This document shows, in pieces, positions 48,384-59,475 of a stretch of DNA of 64,000 nt. The notes under the pieces were generated by a model. It did not search any database. It saw nothing but the letters and a program-made list of their open reading frames with translations, and was not told the origin of the DNA. A program made the position numbers and the translations under genes. The stretch comes from Pseudoalteromonas luteoviolacea NCIMB 1944 (GTDB taxonomy: Bacteria > Pseudomonadota > Gammaproteobacteria > Enterobacterales > Alteromonadaceae): assembly GCF_001625565.1 (NCBI RefSeq), contig NZ_AUXS01000012.1, forward strand, positions 84,460 through 148,459. The letters run 5' to 3'. Within the stretch, counting starts at the first letter, position 1. Each line of letters starts with the position of its first letter.

Positions 48384-49895
48384 ATGGAATTCAGCGTTAA
48401 AAGTGGTAGTCCAGAAAAGCAACGCAGTGCTTGTATTGTTGTTGGGGTGTATGAGCCACGACGTTTATCGCCGGTTGGTGAGCAGCTGGATAAAATCAGC
48501 GAAGGCTATATTTCCAATTTATTGCGCCGTGGTGACCTAGAAGGTAAACCAGGGCAAGTACTGTTGTTACACCATGTACCAAATGTATTGAGTGAACGCG
48601 TTTTATTAGTTGGTTGTGGTAAAGAGCGAGAGCTCGACGACAAGCAGTACAAACAAATTATTTCAAAAACCATCAATACCTTAAATGAGACCGGCTCGAT
48701 GGAAGCTGTATGCTTTTTAACTGAGCAACATGTTAAAGGTCGAGATACATATTGGAAGGTAAGACAAGCAGTTGAAACCACACAAGACTGCTTATACACC
48801 TTTAATCAACTAAAGAGTAAAAAGAGCGAAGCGAGACGACCACTGCGTAAAATCGTCTTCAATGTCCCTACTCGCAGAGAGTTAACAATTGGCGAAAACG
48901 CCATTGAACACGGCTTAGCAATTGCCGCAGGTGCTAAACTGTGTAAAGACGTTGCCAACATGCCGCCTAATATTTGTAATCCTCGCTACTTAGGTGAGCA
49001 AGCGGAGTTACTAGCCAAAGAGTTTGACAATGTTAAGGTCAATTTAGTTGGCGAAAAAGAAATGGAAGAGCTAGGTATGCACTCATACTTAGCAGTGGGA
49101 AGAGGCAGTGACAACGAGTCTGTCATGTCAGTGATCCACTACAACGGCGCTTCGGATAAACAAGCTCCAATTGTCTTTGTTGGTAAGGGTCTAACTTTCG
49201 ACTCAGGTGGTATTTCGATCAAACCAGGCGAAGGCATGGATGAAATGAAGTACGATATGGGCGGCGCAGCGGGCGTGTTGGGCTTAATGCGTGCGGTTGT
49301 TGAAATGCAGCTACCTCTTAACGTGATCGGTGTATTAGCTGGCTGTGAAAATATGCCTAGCAGCCGAGCATACCGACCTGGCGATATTCTCACCACCATG
49401 TCTGGACAAACGGTAGAAGTTCTAAACACCGATGCTGAGGGCCGCTTAGTATTATGTGATGCATTAACATACGTTGAAGCGTTCGAACCAGATACTGTCG
49501 TTGATGTCGCAACTCTGACTGGAGCCTGCATTATCGCACTTGGTCATCATGCATCAGGGTTGTTATCGAATCATAACCCACTTGCACATGATTTATTAAA
49601 AGCATCTGAGCAAAGTGGTGATAGGGCATGGCAACTACCTCTGTGGGATGACTATCAAGAGCAACTGAAAAGCCCATTTGCAGATTTCACCAATTTAGGT
49701 GGACGCCCTGCTGGCACCATCACAGCAGCTTGCTTCTTATCGAAGTTCACCAAAAAGTACAATTGGGCACATATTGATGTAGCAGGTACTGCTTGGAGAA
49801 GTGGCGCTAATAAAGGCGCAACTGGACGACCTGTACCAATGCTCATGCAATATTTACTTAATCGAGCAAATTTGACCGAAGGGCTGCAAGATTAA
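48384..49895 (+). CDS. pepA: Leucyl aminopeptidase / DNA-binding protein PepA
   Basis: Hexameric zinc/manganese aminopeptidase; in E. coli it also binds DNA in Xer recombination and pyrimidine regulation. Metal and catalytic residues are in [27 protein letters not shown] and [14 protein letters not shown]. The frame opens at 48351, but GGAG precedes the ATG at 48384, which yields 503 residues, the E. coli length, and [22 protein letters not shown] identical in pattern to E. coli. holC and valS follow in the standard order, though a terminator sits after pepA. Confidence 0.97.
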   Translation: MEFSVKSGSPEKQRSACIVVGVYEPRRLSPVGEQLDKISEGYISNLLRRGDLEGKPGQVLLLHHVPNVLSERVLLVGCGKERELDDKQYKQIISKTINTLNETGSMEAVCFLTEQHVKGRDTYWKVRQAVETTQDCLYTFNQLKSKKSEARRPLRKIVFNVPTRRELTIGENAIEHGLAIAAGAKLCKDVANMPPNICNPRYLGEQAELLAKEFDNVKVNLVGEKEMEELGMHSYLAVGRGSDNESVMSVIHYNGASDKQAPIVFVGKGLTFDSGGISIKPGEGMDEMKYDMGGAAGVLGLMRAVVEMQLPLNVIGVLAGCENMPSSRAYRPGDILTTMSGQTVEVLNTDAEGRLVLCDALTYVEAFEPDTVVDVATLTGACIIALGHHASGLLSNHNPLAHDLLKASEQSGDRAWQLPLWDDYQEQLKSPFADFTNLGGRPAGTITAACFLSKFTKKYNWAHIDVAGTAWRSGANKGATGRPVPMLMQYLLNRANLTEGLQD

Positions 49896-49972
49896 ACACC
49901 TTATGCAAATATGTATAGATTTTTGAAGCTGTGTTAAATAACTCACTTCAAAGTCTACTGTAGATTGATGAG

Positions 49973-50007
49973 AGCCGTATTCTGTGTCAGAATGCGGCTT
50001 TATTTTG
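49973..50007 (+). terminator. Terminator between pepA and holC
   Basis: Stem AGCCGTATTCTG / CAGAATGCGGCT (12 bp, one G-T pair) with loop TGT, then TTATTTT, 78 bases after the pepA stop. It lies within the upstream extension of the holC frame, supporting the later holC start. Confidence 0.75.
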
Positions 50008-50076
50008 AACGCTGATCAGACACAAAGTATTTTTACTCTGTGTATCTCAATCAGTACTGAAGATAAGTCACATGCC

Positions 50077-50523
50077 ATGTCAATCAACGCACACTTTTTG
50101 GTGTTAAAGCATGATCAAGAGCCTAGTACGCAAATCCCGGCTCATTTTGATCTTGCAGCGCGAAGTGCTGCAAAACTGTACCGTGCAGGGCAACGTGTTT
50201 TCATTTACGTAGATACGGTAGAAGACGCCCATGCAATTGACGAACATTTGTGGCAGTTCGACGCTGATAGTTTCGTACCACACAACCTACAAGGAGAAGG
50301 CCCTAAAGGTGGCGCTCCTGTAGAAATTGGCCAGATGCCCCCTGTAGGGCGACGTGCGATACTCATTAATCTTGCCACACATATCCCGGATTTTATCCGA
50401 CGATTTGAGCAAGTATACGACTTTGTCCCTGTCGAGCCGATGGCCAAACAGGCTGCCCGGGAAAGGTTCAAACAGCTGCGCACCATTGGCGCAAATATTT
50501 CAACAAAAGAAATTGATAACTAA
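50077..50523 (+). CDS. holC: DNA polymerase III subunit chi
   Basis: Chi subunit of the clamp-loader complex; it links the polymerase to single-strand binding protein. From the ATG at 50077 it is 148 residues, the usual size, with INAHFLVLKHDQEPS, SAAKLYRAGQRVFIYVDTVEDAHAIDEHLW, FVPHNLQGEGPKGGAPVEIG and RRFEQVYDFVPVEP (quoted in part). The longer frame from 49984 would begin inside the pepA terminator and is rejected. It precedes valS by 23 bases. Confidence 0.95.
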   Translation: MSINAHFLVLKHDQEPSTQIPAHFDLAARSAAKLYRAGQRVFIYVDTVEDAHAIDEHLWQFDADSFVPHNLQGEGPKGGAPVEIGQMPPVGRRAILINLATHIPDFIRRFEQVYDFVPVEPMAKQAARERFKQLRTIGANISTKEIDN

Positions 50524-50546
50524 AGTATTTTTAAAGGTTCTGTGTA

Positions 50547-53393
50547 ATGGATAAAACCTATAACCCACAAGATATTGAACAGTCTTTATACCAAGACTGG
50601 GAAGAAAACGGCTACTTTAAGCCTTCAGGGGAAGGCGACGCATACTCAATCATGATCCCGCCGCCAAACGTCACGGGTAGCCTACACATGGGCCATGCGT
50701 TCCAAGATACCATAATGGACACCTTAACGCGTTATCAGCGTATGAAGGGGAAAAATACTTTATGGCAAGTGGGTACCGATCACGCTGGTATTGCAACGCA
50801 AATGGTTGTTGAGCGTAAACTGGCAGCTGAAGAAGGTAAAACAAGGCATGACCTTGGCCGTGAAGAATTTATAGATCGTATCTGGAAATGGAAAAATGAG
50901 TCTGGCGGCACCATCACTAAACAGTTGCGTCGTTTGGGTGCTTCTGTGGATTGGGAACGTGAGCGTTTCACCATGGATGAAGGCTTGTCTGAAGCAGTTA
51001 AAGAAGTTTTTGTTCGATTATACAAAGAAGACCTAATTTACCGCGGAAAGCGCCTTGTTAACTGGGATCCAAAACTACATACAGCGATTTCTGACCTTGA
51101 AGTCGAAAATAAAGACAAACAAGGTCACATGTGGAATCTTCGCTACCCGCTAGCTGATGGTATAAAAACGAAAGATGGCAAAGACTACATTATCGTAGCA
51201 ACCACACGACCAGAAACCATGCTAGGCGATACAGGTGTCGCAGTTAACCCTGAAGATGAACGCTATCAAGACTTAATTGGCAAAGAGATTTTATTGCCTA
51301 TCGTTAATCGCCGCATTCCAATTGTTGCAGATGAGCATGCAGATATGGAAAAAGGCACTGGTTGTGTAAAGATCACGCCAGCACACGACTTTAACGACAA
51401 CGAAGTTGGCAAGCGCCACCAGCTTCCAATGATCAACGTCTTCAATAAAGATGCAGCAGTCCTTGCACAGGGCGAAAGCTATACTTTTGATGGCAAAGAG
51501 CTTTCTCTAGATGCGCCAATTCCTGAACGTTTCCACGGCCTAGACCGTTTCGATGCAAGAAAGCTGATCATCGAAGAGTTTGAGCAAGCAGGTCTATTAG
51601 AAAAAATTGACGATCACAGTTTAACAGTGCCTTATGGCGACCGTTCAGGTGTCGTTATTGAGCCACTATTAACTGACCAGTGGTATGTTCGTGTTGCGCC
51701 ACTTGCAGAGCCTGCAATTAAAGCCGTTGAAGACGGTGATATTCAATTTGTACCTAAACAGTATGAAAACATGTACTTCTCTTGGATGCGTGACATTCAA
51801 GATTGGTGTATATCTCGCCAACTTTGGTGGGGTCACAGGATCCCTGCTTGGTACGATGCAGAGGGTAATGTATACGTAGGCCGTGATGAAGCCGAAGTAC
51901 GCAAAGAAAATAACCTAGCTGATGACGTTACCCTATCTCAGGACGACGATGTATTGGATACTTGGTTCTCTTCTGCCCTTTGGACATTCTCAACGCAGGG
52001 CTGGCCAGAAAATACCGAAGACCTTAAAGTCTTCCATCCATCTGACGTACTAGTAACTGGTTTTGACATCATTTTCTTCTGGGTTGCCCGCATGATCATG
52101 ATGACTATGCACTTCGTGAAGAATGACGACGGTACGCCACAAGTACCATTCAAAACTGTTTACGTTACTGGCCTTATCCGTGATGAGAACGGCGATAAAA
52201 TGTCAAAGTCAAAAGGTAACGTACTAGATCCTCTTGATATGATTGACGGTATTGATCTTGAAAGCTTGGTTACCAAACGCACTGGTAACATGATGCAACC
52301 TCAATTAGCGAAGAAGATCGAGAAAAATACACGTAAAACCTTTGCTGATGGTATAGAAGCGCATGGTACAGATGCATTACGTTTTACGCTTGCTGCAATG
52401 GCGTCTACTGGTCGAGATATCAACTGGGATATGAACCGTTTAGAAGGCTACCGCAATTTCTGTAATAAGTTGTGGAATGCAAGCCGCTATGTACTGATGA
52501 ATACCGAAGAGCAGGATTGTGGTTTTAATGATGCACCAAAGCAATACTCGCTTGCAGATCGTTGGATCCTAGGTCAATTCCAAAATACTGTTCAAACTTT
52601 TACTGAACACCTGGATAATTACCGTTTCGATTTGGCTTCTACTACTATTTATGAGTTCACTTGGAACCAGTTCTGTGACTGGTATCTAGAGCTAACAAAA
52701 CCGGTACTATTCAAAGGCAATGAAGAGCAACAGCGTGGCACTCGTCACACTTTGATCACCGTATTGGAAGGCCTACTGCGCTTAATGCACCCATTAATGC
52801 CATACATTACAGAAACAATCTGGAAACGTGTTGCCCCACTGGCAGGCATTGAAGCCAATACAATTATGCTTCAAGCATTCCCTGAATTTGATGCCAACAC
52901 CGTTGATGAACAGGCTATGGCCGACCTTGAATGGGTTAAACAGTTTATCCTTGCTATCCGTAATATCCGCGGTGAAATGGACATCAGTCCAAACAAGCCT
53001 CTAAGTGTGCTATTAGCAAATGTAAGCGAACAAGATCAGCGTCGTCTAGATGAAAACCAAGCATTCTTGAGTTCACTGGCAAAGTTAGAAGAGTTTACTG
53101 TACTAGCAAGCAAAGATGATGCGCCAGCATCAGCAACCGCGTTTATTGGTGATCTAGAAATTATGATCCCAATGGCGGGTCTGATTGACGTGGAAGCTGA
53201 ATTAGCTCGTATTGCCAAGCAGCTTGAAAAAGCAGAAAAAGGCTTATCACAAGTAGAGAAAAAATTAGCAAACGAGAAGTTTGTTAACAATGCACCTGCC
53301 GCAGTACTTGAAAAAGAAAAAGCAAAACTCGCTGAGTTTAGTGATGCAAAAGCAAAACTACTTGAGCAAAAGACAAAGATTGAAACTCTTTAA
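50547..53393 (+). CDS. valS: Valyl-tRNA synthetase
   Basis: Charges tRNA-Val with valine. The 948-residue class I synthetase shows the HIGH-type motif [16 protein letters not shown], the editing domain (about 190-330) with [18 protein letters not shown], the KMSKS loop in [11 protein letters not shown], and a C-terminal coiled coil (about 880-948) rich in lysine and glutamate. AAAGG lies nine bases before the ATG. The gene ends in a strong terminator. Conserved pepA-holC-valS neighbourhood. Confidence 0.98.
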   Translation: MDKTYNPQDIEQSLYQDWEENGYFKPSGEGDAYSIMIPPPNVTGSLHMGHAFQDTIMDTLTRYQRMKGKNTLWQVGTDHAGIATQMVVERKLAAEEGKTRHDLGREEFIDRIWKWKNESGGTITKQLRRLGASVDWERERFTMDEGLSEAVKEVFVRLYKEDLIYRGKRLVNWDPKLHTAISDLEVENKDKQGHMWNLRYPLADGIKTKDGKDYIIVATTRPETMLGDTGVAVNPEDERYQDLIGKEILLPIVNRRIPIVADEHADMEKGTGCVKITPAHDFNDNEVGKRHQLPMINVFNKDAAVLAQGESYTFDGKELSLDAPIPERFHGLDRFDARKLIIEEFEQAGLLEKIDDHSLTVPYGDRSGVVIEPLLTDQWYVRVAPLAEPAIKAVEDGDIQFVPKQYENMYFSWMRDIQDWCISRQLWWGHRIPAWYDAEGNVYVGRDEAEVRKENNLADDVTLSQDDDVLDTWFSSALWTFSTQGWPENTEDLKVFHPSDVLVTGFDIIFFWVARMIMMTMHFVKNDDGTPQVPFKTVYVTGLIRDENGDKMSKSKGNVLDPLDMIDGIDLESLVTKRTGNMMQPQLAKKIEKNTRKTFADGIEAHGTDALRFTLAAMASTGRDINWDMNRLEGYRNFCNKLWNASRYVLMNTEEQDCGFNDAPKQYSLADRWILGQFQNTVQTFTEHLDNYRFDLASTTIYEFTWNQFCDWYLELTKPVLFKGNEEQQRGTRHTLITVLEGLLRLMHPLMPYITETIWKRVAPLAGIEANTIMLQAFPEFDANTVDEQAMADLEWVKQFILAIRNIRGEMDISPNKPLSVLLANVSEQDQRRLDENQAFLSSLAKLEEFTVLASKDDAPASATAFIGDLEIMIPMAGLIDVEAELARIAKQLEKAEKGLSQVEKKLANEKFVNNAPAAVLEKEKAKLAEFSDAKAKLLEQKTKIETL

Positions 53394-53413
53394 ATTTTGT
53401 TTATAAGTTCAAT

Positions 53414-53445
53414 AAAAAACCACGCTATCTAGCGTGGTTTTTTAT
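53414..53445 (+). terminator. Terminator after valS
   Basis: AAAAAACCACGCTA, loop TCT, AGCGTGGTTTTTT: long symmetric stem with a T-run, 20 bases past the valS stop. Strong Rho-independent terminator. Confidence 0.93.
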
Positions 53446-53566
53446 TATCAAACTTCACAAGTAAGTTTTACGAATTGCAATTAATACCCAATATTAAGCA
53501 CACAGAGACGTGGTCTTTACGTTGTTGTGTATTTTTAAATCAAATTTTTAATAATGGTATCTAATA

Positions 53567-54550
53567 TTACAATTGCTCAAACAGGCTATCTGTACTTAGC
53601 CCTTCATGTTGCAAAATATCTTTAAGCCGACGCAATGCTTCCACTTGGATCTGTCTTACCCGCTCACGAGTTAAGCCAATTTCCCGGCCAACGTCTTCAA
53701 GCGTTGATGGTTCATAGCCCAATAAACCAAAACGACGAGCAAGCACTTCACGCTGCTTTGGATTAAGCTCCCCAAGCCAATCAACAATATGTCGATTAAT
53801 ATCTTTATTCTGCACTTCACTTTCAGGTTCATAGCCCCTTTCATCCGCGATAATATCTAAAAGTGCCTTATCATTATCACCGCCAATTGGCGTATCCACG
53901 GACGTGATTTTTTCATTTAAGCGCAGCATTTTACTGACATCCTCAACGGGTCTGTCAAGGCACTCAGCTATCTCTTCAGCTGTTGGTTCGTGATCAAGCT
54001 TTTGAGTAAGCTCTCTTGCTGTTCTCAAATATACGTTCAATTCTTTGACAACATGAATTGGTAGGCGAATAGTGCGGGTTTGGTTCATGATCGCGCGTTC
54101 AATGGTTTGTCTAATCCACCAAGTCGCGTAGGTAGAAAATCTAAAACCCCTTTCAGGATCAAATTTTTCCACAGCTCTTATCAGGCCTAAATTACCTTCT
54201 TCAATTAAGTCAAGCAATGCAAGACCGCGGTTGTTGTAACGACGAGCAATCTTCACAACCAATCTTAAGTTACTTTCAATCATTCTCTTACGAGAAGCTT
54301 CACAGCCCTTAAGGGCCTTTCTCGCAAAATATACTTCTTCTTCAGCACTAAGCAGCGGTGAAAAACCAATCTCTCCGAGATATAGCTGAGTTGCATCTAA
54401 GTTCTTAACTGAATCATCTTTGGCAAATATCTCTTCTTCACTATCGATATCTTCCAAAAGTTCTTCATTTGGACCATCTTCATTATCCCCGTCAAACTTA
54501 TCGTCTAATTCCGGGTTCACTTTACTTTTCTGTTTTGCTGTTTGAGCCAT
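53567..54550 (-). CDS. rpoS: RNA polymerase sigma factor RpoS
   Basis: Stationary-phase and general stress sigma factor. Regions 2-4 are intact: [17 protein letters not shown] with [17 protein letters not shown] (region 2), [15 protein letters not shown] (region 3 start) and [21 protein letters not shown] (region 4.2). The frame opens at 54556, but GGGAGG sits six bases before the ATG at 54550 and abuts the earlier one, so I chose 54550 (327 residues). It is downstream of nlpD; the main rpoS promoter is often inside nlpD, which could be so here. Confidence 0.97.
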   Translation of the reverse strand: MAQTAKQKSKVNPELDDKFDGDNEDGPNEELLEDIDSEEEIFAKDDSVKNLDATQLYLGEIGFSPLLSAEEEVYFARKALKGCEASRKRMIESNLRLVVKIARRYNNRGLALLDLIEEGNLGLIRAVEKFDPERGFRFSTYATWWIRQTIERAIMNQTRTIRLPIHVVKELNVYLRTARELTQKLDHEPTAEEIAECLDRPVEDVSKMLRLNEKITSVDTPIGGDNDKALLDIIADERGYEPESEVQNKDINRHIVDWLGELNPKQREVLARRFGLLGYEPSTLEDVGREIGLTRERVRQIQVEALRRLKDILQHEGLSTDSLFEQL

Positions 54551-54602
54551 AAGCATCCTCCCAAGCGAATAAGTGATAGTGTTCCATCAATACGTCGATA
54601 CG

Positions 54603-55451
54603 CTATTTTTTAGGCAGATACCTTATTGGGTCTACGGATTTTCCTCTGTACCTTACTTCAAACCTCAAAGCTACCGAGCTTGCATCCGAACTCCCCATTT
54701 CGGCAATCTTCTGCCCCACTTTAACCTGCTGCTGTTCTCTTACTAGCAATTTGGAATTGTGGGCATAGGCACTAAGATAATCATCTGTGTGTTTCAAGAT
54801 AATTAAATTGCCATAACCTCGTAATGCACTCCCTGCATAAACAACAATGCCACTTGCCGCAGCTTTTATCGATGTCCCTGTTTTGTTTGTGATCTGTATT
54901 CCCTTGTAGCCATTTTCTTTAATAGAAAAGCGTCTTGTCACTTTACCTACTGCGGGCCAATTCCACCGTACCTTTTTATTCAACAAAGCATTGGTGTCAT
55001 TGGTTTTTTTACTGGCTTGACTTTGAACATACTCTCGTTGCTTAGGGGGATCAAGCTCTTTTTTTGAGGGTTTGTTATTTAAAGGTTTATTAGTTGTATA
55101 TTTTTTGGTTTTTTGCGGTGGTTTTTTAGCCGTTTTGTTAGATTTTTTAGGATAGGTTAGTAAAATAGTTTGACCAGGATAAATGGTGTAGGGAGGCTTA
55201 ATTTTGTTGATTTTGGCAACTGATCTAACATCTTTATTTGCACTAAATGCAATGGAAAATAATGTATCACCTTTTTTCACCTTATAGCGATTATTTTTGA
55301 TATGAATTTTTTTTGACGATGTGGTCTTACCTTTACTCAGGTTGACTACTGGTGCAGGCGTATGAACAGATGAACAAGCTACGAGTGAACTACAAAGTAG
55401 ACCTACTATTAAAAAGTTCGAACGTCTCACCCACATCCCATTAAATTCCAT
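54603..55451 (-). CDS. nlpD: NlpD lipoprotein, LysM and degenerate M23 domains
   Basis: Activator of cell-division amidases at the outer membrane. A lipoprotein signal with LVAC (cysteine 26) precedes a LysM repeat (about 55-100: RYKVKKGDTLFSIAF), a lysine/proline-rich linker and a C-terminal M23/LytM domain (about 165-282) with YGNLIILKHTDDYLSAYAHN. The usual HxH-type zinc ligand region reads LRFEVR, so one more catalytic histidine is lost than in active enzymes, consistent with an activator rather than a hydrolase. The 282 residues are shorter than E. coli NlpD. Confidence 0.94.
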   Translation of the reverse strand: MEFNGMWVRRSNFLIVGLLCSSLVACSSVHTPAPVVNLSKGKTTSSKKIHIKNNRYKVKKGDTLFSIAFSANKDVRSVAKINKIKPPYTIYPGQTILLTYPKKSNKTAKKPPQKTKKYTTNKPLNNKPSKKELDPPKQREYVQSQASKKTNDTNALLNKKVRWNWPAVGKVTRRFSIKENGYKGIQITNKTGTSIKAAASGIVVYAGSALRGYGNLIILKHTDDYLSAYAHNSKLLVREQQQVKVGQKIAEMGSSDASSVALRFEVRYRGKSVDPIRYLPKK

Positions 55452-55527
55452 TATTTACATGCATGTGTACTTAAAAGTACTAATAAAAATCAATTTATCA
55501 GGGTTACCAATAATTTTCCTCATTTAT

Positions 55528-56166
55528 TTACGTAATCGGTCCAGCAACAAGCGGAACAAACCTAACTGGAGCGATTGCCTGACGCGTTATTTGACCTTCT
55601 TGCTTCGTAAATAAGGTTAGCACTTGTTCTTCAACTCCCAGCGGAATAACCATCGCACCGCCATCTGCAAGTTGTGCTAGCAGAGGCTCAGGAACGACCG
55701 CTGCAGCCGCAGTAACAATAATACCGCTGAAAGGCGCCTTAGACTCCCACCCCTGCCAGCCGTCCCCATGTTTCATAGAAACATTGTACAAATCTAGCTG
55801 ATGAAGGCGTCTTTTCGCCTGCCACTGTAACGCTTTAATTCTCTCTATACTGCACACAGTGTCAAACAGCTGTGCAAGAATCGCCGTTTGATAGCCAGAT
55901 CCAGTCCCAACTTCGAGAATTTTATCTTGGATACCGAGTTGACGTAATACTTCCGTCATTTTTGCTACTATGTAGGGCTGAGAAATAGTCTGCCCTTGCC
56001 CTATCGGTAGTGCTGTATTTTCGTACGATTTATGCTTTAGCACATCGTCGATAAATATATGCCTAGGAGTATTGGCCATGATGTTTAAAACCGCTTCATC
56101 TTGTATACCTTGCGATCTCAAGCTTTCAATGAGCTTACTGGCACTGCGTTGATAGTTATTCAGCAA
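55528..56166 (-). CDS. pcm: Protein-L-isoaspartate O-methyltransferase
   Basis: Repairs aged proteins by methylating L-isoaspartyl residues with S-adenosylmethionine. It carries [21 protein letters not shown], the SAM motif [15 protein letters not shown] and [16 protein letters not shown]. An earlier frame start at 56193 exists, but AGGAG overlapping the surE stop precedes a TTG at 56166 by eight bases, and I take that TTG as the start (212 residues). The surE-pcm-nlpD-rpoS order is the ancestral one. Confidence 0.94.
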   Translation of the reverse strand: MLNNYQRSASKLIESLRSQGIQDEAVLNIMANTPRHIFIDDVLKHKSYENTALPIGQGQTISQPYIVAKMTEVLRQLGIQDKILEVGTGSGYQTAILAQLFDTVCSIERIKALQWQAKRRLHQLDLYNVSMKHGDGWQGWESKAPFSGIIVTAAAAVVPEPLLAQLADGGAMVIPLGVEEQVLTLFTKQEGQITRQAIAPVRFVPLVAGPIT

Positions 56167-56171
56167 AACAG

Positions 56172-56921
56172 TTACTCCTGAGAAGACAGCCAAGTTGCTA
56201 GGCGTTCAAGACTCTCATGTGCCGTCATATCGACCGTCAAAGGTGTTATCGCTGCATACCCTTGTTTAACAGCATGAAAATCAGTCCCCTCACCGGCATC
56301 ACTTTCAGTTCCAAGTGTTCCATACCAATAAATATCTCGGTTCCACGGATCTCTTTGTTTAGTCATTGTATCAGCCTTGTGTCGTGAGCCTAAACGCGTC
56401 ACTTTAAACCCTTTCAGTTCAGACAAAGGAATATCTGGTACGTTGATATTAATGATTTGATCCTTGGGTAAAGGGTGACTATCCAGTGCTTTAATAATCT
56501 TCAGGGTCACAGCTGCTGCTGTTTCGTAGTGGGCTTCCTGTTTTGAGCAAAGGGATACAGCAATCGCAGGTAAACCTAAGTGTCGCCCTTCGGCGGCAGC
56601 GGCAACAGTTCCTGAATACAAGGTGTCGTCTCCTAAGTTTGCCCCATTGTTAATACCTGCTACGACAAGATCTGGTGGATCTTTAAGTAACTGATTGACA
56701 CCCAAGTGAACACAATCTGTTGGCGTACCATTCACTGAAATAAAACCATTGTCTAATGTCGTTGTTCGTAACGGATTCAAAAGAGTCAGCGAATTACTTG
56801 CACCACTGCAGTTTCGATCAGGTGCCACTACGGTTACTTCCGCAAGTTCACTTAATGCTCTGAAAAGCATCTCAATGCCTTTAGCACTTACGCCATCATC
56901 ATTGCTCAGCAGTATTTTCAC
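56172..56921 (-). CDS. surE: 5'/3'-nucleotidase SurE
   Basis: Stationary-phase survival phosphatase acting on nucleoside monophosphates and short polyphosphate. The 249-residue protein has the metal-binding N-terminal [17 protein letters not shown], followed by [30 protein letters not shown] and [24 protein letters not shown] (quoted in part). Its start overlaps the truD stop by four bases. Clear family member with all key aspartate and asparagine residues. Confidence 0.97.
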   Translation of the reverse strand: MKILLSNDDGVSAKGIEMLFRALSELAEVTVVAPDRNCSGASNSLTLLNPLRTTTLDNGFISVNGTPTDCVHLGVNQLLKDPPDLVVAGINNGANLGDDTLYSGTVAAAAEGRHLGLPAIAVSLCSKQEAHYETAAAVTLKIIKALDSHPLPKDQIININVPDIPLSELKGFKVTRLGSRHKADTMTKQRDPWNRDIYWYGTLGTESDAGEGTDFHAVKQGYAAITPLTVDMTAHESLERLATWLSSQE

Positions 56922-57967
56922 GTTTCTAGTTCTCCATTCTGTGGCTTCTCAATCAAACTTACGTCTTTGTGTTCGATAAGCTCCCTGAGTACCGATGTAG
57001 CATAACACCCTTTTGGTAACTCAAAGCTCAATTGCAGTGTCTTGGTATCGATTGTTTTAACTTGCAGATCTTTTGGTACGACTCTCAAGCTCCGACGTTC
57101 ATTTTTCAAGCCAAGTGACGCCAGGCCTTGATGCCAATCTGCAAACTCTTCTAGCCAAACTCGCTCAATCTCCGTGAGCCCTTTTTCGCCTTTTCCAACT
57201 AACGGCGCAGACAATAAAATATCGCCTTGGCTCAATCGCTCCACGATCTCGTCATTTAAATCGTCTTCAAAAAAAGCATTGCTTCCAGAAAGTAAGAAAA
57301 CTTCTCTATGCCAAGTCTTAGCAAGGCCATGCTCTTTGACTCTGTTAGAGACAATCTGATTAAAAATGTATGACCTAGCAGCGGAAATAACAATACCACG
57401 CAGTTTTTTATCTCTAATATGCTCACCAGCAAAAAGGCGCTCAGCCATAGTCAAATTATGACCATCATGGCCAAAGCGTTGCTCGGCAAAATAATTTGGC
57501 ACACCTTGCCTAACCGCATTGATGCGAGATAATACGTCTAAATGATTGGTGACGTTTCGTAAGGTGATCACGAACTGGTTACCTTTGTGGCAACCCGTCT
57601 TCAATTTCCGATTGTGTCGTATTTGATTGATGACCACCATGGAATCGGAGTTTAACTGCGAAAAGTCTATATGCTTTTTAATAGGCACAGGAACACTAAA
57701 CCACTGTGTGCAAACACCATGACGATCTTTTAGCCCAGCATAACTGACATCCCGTGGCGCAACGCCTGCAAACTTAGCGATTTGCTTAGCTAGGTAAGCT
57801 GTATTTTCACCGCGTTTTATAACTTGCAAGCACACGTGCTCGCCCTCTCCTGTAAACTCTATATCAAGTACTTCTTCTACGACAAAATCTTCTGGATTTT
57901 GTTTGAAGTCACCTTGAGCTTGCGGCTTACCGTAGAGGTAGTTCAAAGAAGCAATAACATCAAGCAC
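56918..57967 (-). CDS. truD: tRNA pseudouridine(13) synthase TruD
   Basis: Makes pseudouridine at tRNA position 13. The 349-residue enzyme has the N-terminal [24 protein letters not shown], the catalytic aspartate in [35 protein letters not shown] and [17 protein letters not shown], plus the TRUD insertion domain. It starts at a GTG with AAGG nine bases upstream; the next gene's overlap at the 3' end shows tight packing with surE. ispF lies four bases upstream. Confidence 0.96.
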   Translation of the reverse strand: MLDVIASLNYLYGKPQAQGDFKQNPEDFVVEEVLDIEFTGEGEHVCLQVIKRGENTAYLAKQIAKFAGVAPRDVSYAGLKDRHGVCTQWFSVPVPIKKHIDFSQLNSDSMVVINQIRHNRKLKTGCHKGNQFVITLRNVTNHLDVLSRINAVRQGVPNYFAEQRFGHDGHNLTMAERLFAGEHIRDKKLRGIVISAARSYIFNQIVSNRVKEHGLAKTWHREVFLLSGSNAFFEDDLNDEIVERLSQGDILLSAPLVGKGEKGLTEIERVWLEEFADWHQGLASLGLKNERRSLRVVPKDLQVKTIDTKTLQLSFELPKGCYATSVLRELIEHKDVSLIEKPQNGELET

Positions 57968-57971
57968 TTAT

Positions 57972-58448
57972 CTACACCTTAAAAAGTAATACAACGGCGT
58001 GGCTCGAAATGCCTTCTTTGCGACCCTCAAAGCCTAGTTTTTCAGTAGTGGTTGCCTTGACATTGACTTGTTCTAATTCGATTTGACAATCTGATGCTAA
58101 ATTGGCTCTCATAGCATCAATATGCGGTCGCATTTTTGGCGCCTGAGCAACAATTGTTACATCCAAATTCCCTACTTTATAACCTTTAGCCGCCACTTGC
58201 TCAATCACTCTGCGTAACAGAATACGGCTATCGATATTTTCAAACTCATTGTCGGTATCGGGAAAATGTTTACCGATATCACCAAGGGCCAATGCTCCCA
58301 ATAACGCGTCACACAGGGCATGTACTGCTACATCGCCATCGGAGTGTGCTATAAAGCCCTGCTCAAATTCTATTTTTTCACCACAAATAACCAGAGGCCC
58401 CTGGCCGCCAAATTTGTGTACATCAAAGCCATGACCAATTCTAAACAT
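57972..58448 (-). CDS. ispF: 2-C-methyl-D-erythritol 2,4-cyclodiphosphate synthase
   Basis: Fifth step of the MEP isoprenoid pathway; cyclises CDP-ME 2-phosphate. The 158 residues include the metal-binding [32 protein letters not shown] and [10 protein letters not shown], and [16 protein letters not shown] at the C-terminus. Length is typical. ispD is immediately upstream (one base between stop and start), as in many gammaproteobacteria. Confidence 0.98.
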   Translation of the reverse strand: MFRIGHGFDVHKFGGQGPLVICGEKIEFEQGFIAHSDGDVAVHALCDALLGALALGDIGKHFPDTDNEFENIDSRILLRRVIEQVAAKGYKVGNLDVTIVAQAPKMRPHIDAMRANLASDCQIELEQVNVKATTTEKLGFEGRKEGISSHAVVLLFKV

Positions 58449-58449
58449 A

Positions 58450-59145
58450 CTAAATACTCTTTTGCTGTTGTTCCATTAAGAAACATGCCAGCGCATGATC
58501 TTCTGGAGTGGTAATTTTTATATTGTCGGAGCGACCGGAAACTAACTGGACTGGCTGATTTGCTCTTTCCATTGCTGACGCTTCATCAGTTATCAACGCA
58601 CCTTCTTCCAGTGCACCTTCCAACGACTGCAACAGTGCCTGATAGGGAAATAATTGGGGTGTTAAGGCTTGCCATAGTTGATCTCTTGGCACCGTGCATT
58701 CACTGTGCGTGTTACCTTTTTTAATTGTGTCCTTAACCCGACAGGCTAATATGCCACCTTCACCCGCTTTAATGCAGCTAGTAAGCAAGTTGTCGATATC
58801 AGTAACATCAACAAGAGGTCTGGCCGCATCATGCACCAATACCCACTCAGGAGGGTTGCTTTGCATTGATTTGAGGGCATTGAGCACCGAATCTGCGCGC
58901 TCTTTCCCCCCAGATACTCGAGTAACATTCAAATCAGCCAAATTTAAATTCTCGAAATAACCATCTTCGTCACTAACAGCAACATATATTTGATTAATAA
59001 TTTCAACTTGCGACAACTTGCTTAATGTATGCTCTAAAATGGTCTTGTCGCCGATTTTCAAATATTGTTTTGGATGGCTTAGCCCCATTCTGGAACCTAC
59101 ACCGGCCGCAGGGACTACTGCCGCTAATGATATTGCTTTATTCAT
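58450..59145 (-). CDS. ispD: 2-C-methyl-D-erythritol 4-phosphate cytidylyltransferase
   Basis: Third step of the MEP pathway; adds CMP to methylerythritol phosphate. The 231-residue protein has the nucleotide-binding [32 protein letters not shown] and [12 protein letters not shown]. The frame extends upstream to 59181, but the ATG at 59145 starts the conserved part and overlaps the ftsB end by eight bases. Part of the ftsB-ispD-ispF-truD-surE-pcm cluster. Confidence 0.96.
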   Translation of the reverse strand: MNKAISLAAVVPAAGVGSRMGLSHPKQYLKIGDKTILEHTLSKLSQVEIINQIYVAVSDEDGYFENLNLADLNVTRVSGGKERADSVLNALKSMQSNPPEWVLVHDAARPLVDVTDIDNLLTSCIKAGEGGILACRVKDTIKKGNTHSECTVPRDQLWQALTPQLFPYQALLQSLEGALEEGALITDEASAMERANQPVQLVSGRSDNIKITTPEDHALACFLMEQQQKSI

Positions 59146-59422
59146 AGTGTTTCTTTGGTAATACACGGATAAAAGTTTCATCAGGTTTGATCATACCCAA
59201 CTCATGGCGCGCGCGCTCTTCAACACCTTCCAAGCCCAACTTGAGATCCTCAATATCCGCTTTCAGTAATTTATTTCTTTTGAGTAGTTCAGCGTTCATC
59301 TGTTGGTGAGTACTTACTGTCTCAGTTATTCTTCTATAGTCTTGTAAGCCATGATGGCCAAACCATAGCTTATATTGAATGTAAGCACATAGGCAAAACA
59401 GCGCTAATTGAAATAAACGCAT
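59138..59422 (-). CDS. ftsB: Cell division protein FtsB
   Basis: Small bitopic divisome protein that forms a complex with FtsL and FtsQ. The 94 residues have one membrane segment (RLFQLALFCLCAYIQYKLWF) and a coiled-coil periplasmic part (TVSTHQQMNAELLKRNKLLKADIEDLKLGLEGVEERARHELGMIKPDE, quoted in part), with the conserved C-terminal GMIKPDETF. It is first in the long minus-strand run to rpoS. Confidence 0.95.
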   Translation of the reverse strand: MRLFQLALFCLCAYIQYKLWFGHHGLQDYRRITETVSTHQQMNAELLKRNKLLKADIEDLKLGLEGVEERARHELGMIKPDETFIRVLPKKHYE

Positions 59423-59475
59423 AAAACATACCTTAATATATAAACGCTGTAGTCATGTCGCCAATTGCGAGAATG

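Noticed and set aside
49984..50076. Longer holC start
   Set aside because: It would begin inside the pepA terminator, and the extra 31 residues are not conserved family sequence.
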